Shown here in pieces: positions 57,585 through 64,000 of a stretch of 64,000 bases of DNA. The notes beneath the pieces were generated by a model that ran no database searches, was not told the origin of the DNA, and saw nothing but the letters and a program-made list of their open reading frames with translations. The stretch is from Jatrophihabitans_A sp035248685 (GTDB lineage: Bacteria; Actinomycetota; Actinomycetes; Mycobacteriales; Jatrophihabitantaceae): contig DATFHF010000047.1 in the NCBI GenBank assembly GCA_035248685.1, positions 24,562 through 88,561 of the forward strand. The letters are read 5' to 3'. Position numbers and translations under genes: made by a program. Within the stretch, counting starts at the first letter, position 1; the number at the start of each line of letters is the position of its first letter.

Positions 57585-60353
57585 TTACGCCTTCTTCGCC
57601 GGCACCTTCTTGGCAGCAACCTTCTTGGCGCCGACCTTCTTCGCGGCGGTCTTCTTCGCCGGTGCCCGCTTAGCAGCCGCCTTCTTCTTCACCGGCCCGC
57701 GAGCCCGCCGGTCGGCCAGCAGCTCAGCGGCCCGCTCGTCGGTGATCGCCTCCACCGAGTCGTCCCGGCGTAGCGAGGCGTTGGTCTCGCCGTCGGTGAC
57801 GTACGGTCCGAACCGGCCGTCCTTGATCACCATCTGCTTGCCTGATGCCGGGTCGATGCCCAGTTCCTTCAACGGTGGGGCGGCCGCGGTCCGCCGCCCA
57901 CGCAACTTCGGCTGGGCGAAGATGGCCGCTGCCTGGTCGAGGGTGATGGTGAACAGCTGCTCTTCCGACTCCAGCGACCGGGAGTCGGTGCCGCGCTTGA
58001 TGTACGGCCCGTACCGGCCGTTCTGCGCGGTGATCTCCAGCTCCTGCACCGAGCCGTCGTCGGCAACCAGCCGGTCCATGCCGACCACCCGCGGCAGGGT
58101 CAGCAACCGGGCCGCCTCGTCCAGCGTCACCGTCTGCAGCGACATGTGCTTGAACAGCGAGGCGGTCCGTTCCCCGTCGGTGACGTACGGCCCGTACCGA
58201 CCGGTCTTGCCGGTGATCTGCCGCCCGGTCGCCGGATCGATGCCGATCTCGACATCACCTGACGGCGCCGACAGCAGCTGCTCGACCTTTTCCCGGGTCA
58301 GTTCATCCGGCGGCAGATCTTCCGGCACCGACGCCCGGCGCTCGGAGTCCGGACCGCCCTGCTGGACGTATGGGCCGTACCGGCCGACCCGCACCACGAT
58401 GTCGCTGTCCGGGCCGAACAGCTGGATCGAGTTCACCCCGCGTGCGTCGATGTCTTCCAACCGCTCGGCGATCAGCTTCTTCAGGCCACCCTGCGCGGAG
58501 ATCCGGCCGTCGGCGGCCGGGCGTTCGGAGTCGCCGACCCCGAAGTAGAACCGGCGCAGCCAATCCACCCGCGAGGTGTTGCCCTCGGCGATGGAGTCCA
58601 GGTCGTTCTCCACCGAGGCGGTGAACCCGTAGTCCACCAGCCGACCGAAGTGCCCCTCGAGCAGTCCGGTCACCGCGAACGCCACCCAGGACGGGATCAG
58701 CGCCGCGCCCTTCTTCCAGACGTAGCCGCGGTCCTGGATGGTTTGCATGATCGAGGCGTAGGTGGACGGCCGGCCGATGCCCAGCTCCTCCAGCGCCTTG
58801 ACCAGCGATGCCTCGGTGTAGCGGGCGGGCGGGCTCGTGGTGTGCTCGGTCGGTTGCAGCGAGCGCACTGCGAGCTCATCGCCTCGAGCCAGTTGCGGCA
58901 GCCGCCGCTCGCTGTCGTCGCGACCGGATTCCTCCGCGCCGCCGGCCGGCTCGTCGGTGTCCTCCACGTAAGCACGCAGGAAACCGGGGAAGGTGATGGT
59001 CCGGCCGGAGGTGGCGAACTCAGCCCGCTCGCCGGTGATCGAGGTGCCGGCCAACCGTACCGAGACGGTGGTACCGACCGCGTCGGCCATCTGCGAAGCC
59101 AGCGTGCGCTGCCAGATCAGTTCGTAGAGCCGGAATTCCTCCGGGCTCAGCCGGCCGGCGAGCTGGCCCGGGGTACGGAAGGTGTCACCGGCCGGCCGGA
59201 TCGCCTCGTGCGCCTCCTGGGCGTTCTTCACCTTGCGGCTGTAGTGCCGTGCCTCGGCCGGGACGTAGGCGTCACCGTAGAGATCGCGGGCCTGCGACCG
59301 GGCCGCGGCCAGCGCGGTCTCGGACAGGTTCGTCGAGTCGGTCCGCATGTAGGTGATGTAGCCGTTCTCGTACAGCCGCTGGGCGACCCGCATGGTCACC
59401 TGGGACGACCAGCGCAGCTTGCGGCCGGCCTCCTGCTGAAGCGTCGAGGTCATGAACGGCGGGTACGGCCGGCGTCGGTACGGCTTTTCCTCGACCCGAG
59501 TCACCGCGAAGTCGGCGTCCGCCAACCGGGCGGCCAGGCCGCGCGCGCCGGCCTCGTCCAGGTGCAGCACCGCCGAGGACGGCAGCCCGGTGGCCGGGTC
59601 GAAGTCGCGACCGGTGGCGATCCGCTCGTCGCCGAGGGCGACCAGCGTGGCACCGAAGCTTTCCGGATCATTGGCCTTGCGGACGGCCGGCGCGAAGGTG
59701 CCTTCGATGTCCCAGTAGCTCGCGGAGTGGAAGGCCATCCGCTGGCGTTCCCGCTCGACCACGATCCGGGTGGCCACCGACTGCACCCGGCCGGCGGACA
59801 GCCTGGGCAGCACCTTCTTCCACAGCACCGGCGAGACCTCGTAGCCATACAGCCGGTCCAGGATCCGGCGGGTCTCCTGCGCGTCGACCAGGTCGGCGTC
59901 GATGTCGCGCGGCTCGGCTACCGCCCGGGCGATGGCGGCCGGCGTGATCTCGTGGAACACCATCCGGCGGACCGGGACGGTCGGCTTCAGGGTCTGCGCC
60001 AGATGCCAGGCAATGGCCTCGCCCTCGCGGTCCTCATCGGTGGCCAGGTACACCTCGTCGGCGTCCTTGACCAGCGCCTTGAGCTTGGACACCTGCTGCC
60101 GGCGGTCCGGGCTGATCACGTAGAGCGGTTCGAAGTTGGCGTCGGTGTTCACGCCCAACCGAGCCCACGGCTGGCCCTTGTACGCCGCCGGAACGTCGGC
60201 GGCATTGCGGGGCAGATCACGGATGTGGCCGATGGACGCCTCGACGGTGTACCCCGCACCGAGGTAACCGCCGATCGTCTTCGCCTTTGCCGGGGATTCG
60301 ACGATCACCAGCTTGTTGCCGGTGGCCGTCCGCTTCCCACGTGCCTGCGCCAC
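57585..60353 (-). CDS. topA: DNA topoisomerase I
   Basis: A 922-residue type IA topoisomerase. Toprim domain at the N-terminus (LVIVESPAKAKTIGGYL, ATDEDREGEAIAWHL with the acidic DxD/E set), catalytic Tyr in GYITYMRTDST (about residue 335), then four or more C-terminal repeats of the type PATGRQITGKTGRYGPYVTDG, and a Lys/Ala tail (KKTAAKKVGAKKVAAKK). There are no Cys zinc fingers, as in actinobacteria. GTG 60353 with GGGAG six bases upstream is the likely start; a GTG/ATG frame to 60377 adds eight residues. It relaxes negative supercoils. Shares its end with DUF5313. Confidence 0.97.
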   Translation of the reverse strand: MAQARGKRTATGNKLVIVESPAKAKTIGGYLGAGYTVEASIGHIRDLPRNAADVPAAYKGQPWARLGVNTDANFEPLYVISPDRRQQVSKLKALVKDADEVYLATDEDREGEAIAWHLAQTLKPTVPVRRMVFHEITPAAIARAVAEPRDIDADLVDAQETRRILDRLYGYEVSPVLWKKVLPRLSAGRVQSVATRIVVERERQRMAFHSASYWDIEGTFAPAVRKANDPESFGATLVALGDERIATGRDFDPATGLPSSAVLHLDEAGARGLAARLADADFAVTRVEEKPYRRRPYPPFMTSTLQQEAGRKLRWSSQVTMRVAQRLYENGYITYMRTDSTNLSETALAAARSQARDLYGDAYVPAEARHYSRKVKNAQEAHEAIRPAGDTFRTPGQLAGRLSPEEFRLYELIWQRTLASQMADAVGTTVSVRLAGTSITGERAEFATSGRTITFPGFLRAYVEDTDEPAGGAEESGRDDSERRLPQLARGDELAVRSLQPTEHTTSPPARYTEASLVKALEELGIGRPSTYASIMQTIQDRGYVWKKGAALIPSWVAFAVTGLLEGHFGRLVDYGFTASVENDLDSIAEGNTSRVDWLRRFYFGVGDSERPAADGRISAQGGLKKLIAERLEDIDARGVNSIQLFGPDSDIVVRVGRYGPYVQQGGPDSERRASVPEDLPPDELTREKVEQLLSAPSGDVEIGIDPATGRQITGKTGRYGPYVTDGERTASLFKHMSLQTVTLDEAARLLTLPRVVGMDRLVADDGSVQELEITAQNGRYGPYIKRGTDSRSLESEEQLFTITLDQAAAIFAQPKLRGRRTAAAPPLKELGIDPASGKQMVIKDGRFGPYVTDGETNASLRRDDSVEAITDERAAELLADRRARGPVKKKAAAKRAPAKKTAAKKVGAKKVAAKKVPAKKA

Positions 60354-60461
60354 GAATAACTCCCTGTCCGGGATCACTCAGAGTGATCAACTGATCTGGT
60401 AATAGTGCACGCCGTTGCGGCGGACGGTACCGTACCCCGCCCGCTTCCCGTGCGGCGTTGC

Positions 60462-61985
60462 TCAGACCACCACGCTGAGCGCCAGCACCACGGCGATCCC
60501 GGTAATCGACAGTACCGTCTCCATCAGTGACCAGGATTTGATGTTCTGGCTCACCGACAAACCGAAATATTGCTTGGTCAGCCAGAAACCGGCGTCGTTG
60601 ACGTGGGAGAAGAACAGCGAGCCGGCGCCGATCGCCAGCACCAACAACGACACGTGGGACGTGCTGAGGGTGGCGGTGACCGGCTGCAGGATGCCGGCCG
60701 TGGTCACCGTCGCCACCGTTGCCGAACCGGTGGCCAGTCGGATCAACACCGCCACGAACCAGGCCAGCAGCAACGGCGACAGGGTCGAGCCCTCCACCCA
60801 GGACGCGATCACCTTGGAGATGCCGCTGTCCACCAGCACCTGCTTCAGGCCACCGCCGGCCGCCACGATGAGCAGGATGCCGGCGATCGGCGGCAGCGAG
60901 GCGTCCACCGTGCCGGACAGCCGGGACCGGTCGAAGCCGGCCGCGACGCCGAGGGTGTACATAGCCACCAGCACCGCTACCAGCAGCGCGATCAGCGGCG
61001 TGCCGATGAAGTCGAGCACCCGCTTGAGCACGTCATCGCCGTGCTGGTCGAGCACATCGACGATCGCCTTGGCCAGCATCAGCACCACCGGCAGCAGCAC
61101 CGTGGCCAGCGTGACCGGAAAACTCGGCCGGCGCAGACCCTGCGCGACCCAGCCCGATCCACCGGTCACGGTGCCGGCCGCGCGGGTCCCGGGCGTTGCC
61201 GTCCGCGGCGTGCTTGGTGGCGCCGCGCCGTTGGTTTCGGCAGTGCCGCCGGCCGTCCCGGTCCGGGCCAACGCCGGCTCGGCCGCCTGGTCGGTCTGGC
61301 CCGGGCCGAGGAAGAGTTCGGGCACCGGTACGTCCACCCAGCGGGCGGCCAGCGCCGAGAACAGCGGGCCCGCGATGGTCACGCACGGCACCGCCACTAG
61401 CACGCCGAGGCCGAGCGTGAGCCCGAGATCGGCGTGCAGCGCGCCGACCGCGGCGAGTGGACCGGGATGCGGTGGCACGAAGCCGTGCATCGCCGACAGC
61501 CCGGCCAGCGCCGGGATGGCGACCCGCATCAGCGGAAGCCCGGATCGGCGGGCGACCAGCAGGATCACCGGCATCAGCAGTACCAGGCCGATCTCGAAGA
61601 ACATCGGCAGCCCGATGATCATGCCGACCAGCGCCATCGCCCAGGGCAGGGTGCGCTCGCTGGATCGGCCGACGATGGTGTCCACCAGCTGATCAGCGCC
61701 GCCGGAGTCGGCCAGCAACTTGCCGAAGATGGCACCCAGCGCGATCAGCGTCCCGACGCTGGCCACCGTGCTGCCCACGCCGTTGCCGAAGCTGGTCACG
61801 GTCTTGTCCAGGCCGAGGCCGGCCAGCCCGCCGACCAGGATCGCGCCGGTGGTCAGGCTGACGAACGGGTTCAGCTTGGCGAAGGTGATCAGCGCGATGA
61901 TCACCGCGATGCCGACCAGCGCCGCGACGATGAGCCTGGTGTCATGACTGCCGGATGTGCCGGCCGCCAGCAGTTGGACGTTCAT
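60462..61985 (-). CDS. gntP: Gluconate:H+ symporter (GntP family)
   Basis: A 507-residue permease with about 12-14 TMs: AALVGIAVIIALITFAKLNPF, LADSGGADQLVDTI, ALAGLSAMHGFVPPHPGP (signature with PHPGP), and ATGSATVATVTTAGILQP near the end. The central loop (about 230-300) is long, Ala/Pro/Thr-rich and cytoplasmic. The ATG has AAGGAGG and its start overlaps the gntK stop (ATGA). Together they take up and phosphorylate gluconate to feed the pentose phosphate pathway. No GntR regulator is seen next to it. Confidence 0.95.
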   Translation of the reverse strand: MNVQLLAAGTSGSHDTRLIVAALVGIAVIIALITFAKLNPFVSLTTGAILVGGLAGLGLDKTVTSFGNGVGSTVASVGTLIALGAIFGKLLADSGGADQLVDTIVGRSSERTLPWAMALVGMIIGLPMFFEIGLVLLMPVILLVARRSGLPLMRVAIPALAGLSAMHGFVPPHPGPLAAVGALHADLGLTLGLGVLVAVPCVTIAGPLFSALAARWVDVPVPELFLGPGQTDQAAEPALARTGTAGGTAETNGAAPPSTPRTATPGTRAAGTVTGGSGWVAQGLRRPSFPVTLATVLLPVVLMLAKAIVDVLDQHGDDVLKRVLDFIGTPLIALLVAVLVAMYTLGVAAGFDRSRLSGTVDASLPPIAGILLIVAAGGGLKQVLVDSGISKVIASWVEGSTLSPLLLAWFVAVLIRLATGSATVATVTTAGILQPVTATLSTSHVSLLVLAIGAGSLFFSHVNDAGFWLTKQYFGLSVSQNIKSWSLMETVLSITGIAVVLALSVVV

Positions 61986-62482
61986 GAGACCTCCTTGAGG
62001 AACTGCTCGACGATCTGCTCCGGCGGGCTGGTGAAGTTCAGCGCCACCCCGAGCTCGTCCGGTTCCAACGGTTCCAGCGTCGCGTACTGGGAATCCACCA
62101 GCGAAGCCGGCATGTAGTGCCCGCGTCGATGCCCGACCCGCTCGGTAACCACCGCCGCCGCACCGGTCAGGTGCAGGAAGCACAGCCGGGGCGAGCCGGA
62201 ACGCAGCACGTCCCGGTAGCGGCGCTTGAGCGCCGAGCAGGCCAGCACCGCGCCGTCCTGCTCACCGGACAGCCAGTCGGCCAGCCGGCGCAGCCAGGGC
62301 GCCCGGTCGTCGTCGTCCAGCGGGTGGCCGGAGGCCATCTTGGCCTTGGCCTGCTCGGAGTGGAACTCATCCGCATCGGCAAACGGCACCCCGAGCTGGT
62401 GTGCCAGCAGCAGGCCGACCGTGGTTTTACCGCTGCCGGACACCCCCATGACCACCACGGTCGGATGAATGCCGATATCCAT
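61982..62482 (-). CDS. gntK: Gluconokinase
   Basis: A 166-residue kinase with P-loop VVVMGVSGSGKTTVG (about 8-22), FADADEFHSEQAKAKMASGHPLDDDDRAPWL (gluconate site), CSALKRRYRDVLR and RVGHRRGHYMPASLVDSQ. It phosphorylates D-gluconate at C6. The start is ATG 62482 or the GTG two codons earlier; neither has a strong site. First gene of the gntK-gntP operon, inserted here between topA and the small conserved ORF near hppA. Confidence 0.95.
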   Translation of the reverse strand: MDIGIHPTVVVMGVSGSGKTTVGLLLAHQLGVPFADADEFHSEQAKAKMASGHPLDDDDRAPWLRRLADWLSGEQDGAVLACSALKRRYRDVLRSGSPRLCFLHLTGAAAVVTERVGHRRGHYMPASLVDSQYATLEPLEPDELGVALNFTSPPEQIVEQFLKEVS

Positions 62483-62539
62483 GATCACAAAATCTAGTCC
62501 CGAGCCGGCCGGCCTGCCGCAGCACCGTCCGGCCAGCAG

Positions 62540-63145
62540 TTAGCCGACCGGCCAGTCCGCCCCGGCCGGTGGCTCACCGAGCAGTTCGGCCAGCCGGCGC
62601 AGCCGCCGGGCGGAGGTGATCCGCCAGCCAGGACCGCCGCGCCCGGTCAGGCCGGCCGCCGGGATGCCGAGGCCGGCTAGCTGCCGGCCGGCTGCCCGGT
62701 GCAGCGAGCTGTCGTCGTCCCGCTCGCCGGGCGTCGACAACAGGTAGCCGGTCTCCTCCGAGCGGCCACCGGCGATCGCCCATAACCGCAGCCCGGACGC
62801 CGACAGCGCCAGGTCGGGCGGCACTCGCAGCGCCGCTCCCCTGGTCCAGCGCTCGGCCTGCCGGCACAGCAGCTCGGTAATCGGAGTGCGCACCGCGATC
62901 AGACCGCCCGGCGCCGGAACCGTGTCACAGCTCAGTCCCCGATAATCGAGTTCGGCCAGCAGCGCATCGACCCGCCACGGCCGGTCCACCAGCACCGACA
63001 GCCGAGCGGCCCAACCCCGCTCGGCGCGCACCCATTGGCCGCCGGCCAGCAGCAGGCCGTCCAGATCGGCCAGGACGGCGTCAGCCGCCTGTGCACCGAA
63101 CAGCGAGAACTGCACGGCTGGATTGTCGCGCACATCGGCCGTCAC
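62540..63145 (-). CDS. Conserved actinobacterial hypothetical protein near topA/hppA
   Basis: A 201-residue protein without membrane segments: VQFSLFGAQAADAVLADLDGLLLAGGQWVR at the start, WRVDALLAELDYRGL, LCRQAERWTRGAALRVPPDLALSASGLRLWAIAGGR and WRITSARRLRRLAELLGEPP. I recall homologues of this shape between hppA and topA in many actinobacteria, annotated only as hypothetical. GTG 63145. Possibly nucleic acid-related by location. No motif supports a function. Confidence 0.8.
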   Translation of the reverse strand: MTADVRDNPAVQFSLFGAQAADAVLADLDGLLLAGGQWVRAERGWAARLSVLVDRPWRVDALLAELDYRGLSCDTVPAPGGLIAVRTPITELLCRQAERWTRGAALRVPPDLALSASGLRLWAIAGGRSEETGYLLSTPGERDDDSSLHRAAGRQLAGLGIPAAGLTGRGGPGWRITSARRLRRLAELLGEPPAGADWPVG

Positions 63146-63178
63146 GCGCGGCAGGCAGGCGGCGCTGCGCTGGCCGAA

Positions 63179-63220
63179 TGTCCCGCTGGCTGCGCGTCAT
63201 AACGCACAAGATGCGGGACA
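63179..63220. terminator. Hairpin after hppA
   Basis: TGTCCCGC (63179-63186) and GCGGGACA (63213-63220) form the base of a stem with a second inner pairing (TGCGCGT with ACGCACA-like bases). It lies 23 bases past the hppA stop. Confidence 0.6.
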
Positions 63221-63242
63221 CATCGCCGTAACCTCGGCCGGG

Positions 63243-64000
63243 CTAGGCCACCCGCTGCACCTCGGTCTGCTCCGCGCGTGCGCTCGGGTCATCGTTGAGC
63301 GAGGACGCCCGCCGCTTGGCGATGACGATGGCGGCGATGATGACCACCACGGCCACCAGCGCGATCAGGATCCGGACGCCGGCATTGGCGTCCTTGCCGA
63401 TCGACAGCTGCGCCACGGCCGGCGCGATCAGCACCGACACCAGGTTCATCACCTTGATCAGCGGGTTGATCGCCGGACCGGCGGTGTCCTTGAAGGGGTC
63501 CCCGACGGTGTCACCGATGACGGTGGCCGCATGCGCGTCCGAGCCCTTGCCGCCGTGGATGCCGTCCTCGACCAGCTTCTTGGCGTTGTCCCAGGCGCCA
63601 CCGTAGTTGGCCAGGAACACCGCCATCAGGGTGCCGGTGGCGATGGCGCCACCGAGGTAGCCGGCCAGCGGGCCGAGTTCCAGACCGAAGCCGACCGCGA
63701 TCGGCGCCATCACCGCCAGCAAACCTGGCGTGATCAGCTCGCGCAGCGAATCCCGGGTACAGATGTCGACCACCCGGCCGTACTCCGGCCGTTCGGTGCC
63801 GTCCATGATGCCGGGCCGGGTACGGAACTGGTTGCGCACCTCGAACACCACCGCACCGGCCGCGCGGGACACCGCGTTGATGGCCAGCCCGGAGAACATA
63901 AACACCACGGCCGCGCCGATGATCACCCCGACCAGGGTGTTCGGGCTGACGATGGTGTTCAAGAAGTTGGTGTTGTTGGCGATATCGCTGGTCTCCTTGC
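63243..64000 (-). CDS. hppA: Membrane-bound proton-translocating pyrophosphatase, C-terminal part (runs off the window)
   Basis: The C-terminal 252 residues of H+-PPase. Visible are NNTNFLNT, FSGLAINAVSRAAGAVVFEVR, PGLLAVMAPIAVGFGL, ANYGGAWDNAKKLVEDG, the catalytic acidic block GDTVGDPFKDTAGPA (Asp residues that bind Mg-PPi) and INPLIKVMNLVS. The tail is charged. The enzyme pumps H+ (or Na+) at the cost of PPi. The K+-dependence site cannot be judged since the N-terminal two thirds are outside. Very sure of the family. Confidence 0.95.
   Translation of the reverse strand, partial: KETSDIANNTNFLNTIVSPNTLVGVIIGAAVVFMFSGLAINAVSRAAGAVVFEVRNQFRTRPGIMDGTERPEYGRVVDICTRDSLRELITPGLLAVMAPIAVGFGLELGPLAGYLGGAIATGTLMAVFLANYGGAWDNAKKLVEDGIHGGKGSDAHAATVIGDTVGDPFKDTAGPAINPLIKVMNLVSVLIAPAVAQLSIGKDANAGVRILIALVAVVVIIAAIVIAKRRASSLNDDPSARAEQTEVQRVA

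Noticed and set aside
1..64000. CRISPR arrays, insertion sequences, prophage structural genes, rRNA
   Set aside because: I found no regularly spaced repeats, transposase or integrase motifs, phage structural genes or rRNA sequence; the only repeats are the short ones listed.

Overview
The window is high-GC actinomycete chromosome. Mycothiol-type DinB and maleylpyruvate-isomerase-like proteins, GTG starts, a Lys/Ala-tailed topoisomerase I and the order hppA - small ORF - topA - tmk - holB - PSP1 all point to Actinomycetota. I cannot name the genus. It holds about 56 supportable protein genes, one tRNA-Thr, and long near-perfect hairpins at many gene ends.

Layout. 1-3,000: a truncated metallophosphoesterase and two secreted proteins (an S53 peptidase and an HExxE protein). 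3,100-5,340: OsmC, then a DGPF-domain protein coupled to an ECF42-type sigma factor. 5,400-29,030: an accessory region with the look of a specialised-metabolite locus. It has a P450 + flavin monooxygenase pair, an FAD oxidoreductase + epoxide hydrolase pair, two stand-alone condensation enzymes, a type II thioesterase and an ATP-grasp ligase, but no PKS or NRPS megasynthase. Three tandem paralogues of a large secreted protein of unknown function, an HD-GYP/LuxR regulator and a 918-residue secreted propeller protein lie among them. 29,300-41,340: small XRE regulators, a membrane/patatin fusion divergent from a secreted M1 peptidase, mycothiol-type proteins, a methyltransferase, an acetate-type transporter and an MBL hydrolase. 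41,370-45,980: an aromatase/cyclase didomain, a VOC protein, an ECF sigma factor with an NTF2-like tail convergent with an SgcJ-like protein, a second S53 peptidase highly similar to the first but inverted, and tRNA-Thr. 46,100-52,310: a two-component system running into a GT39 and a GT2-GtrA glycosyltransferase, with a divergent Gly/Gln/Phe repeat protein. 52,320-64,000: the conserved housekeeping block with insertions (marR/tam/VOC with a clear operator, and gntK-gntP).

Most interesting: the condensation-enzyme pair with its tailoring genes but no megasynthase; the triplicated secreted family; the multi-TM patatin protein; a decayed exporter-like start and duplicated start site before the ATP-grasp gene; and the glycosyltransferase locus with Gly-rich low-complexity segments on both sides of its promoter. 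Functions come from motifs read by eye. No database search was possible.
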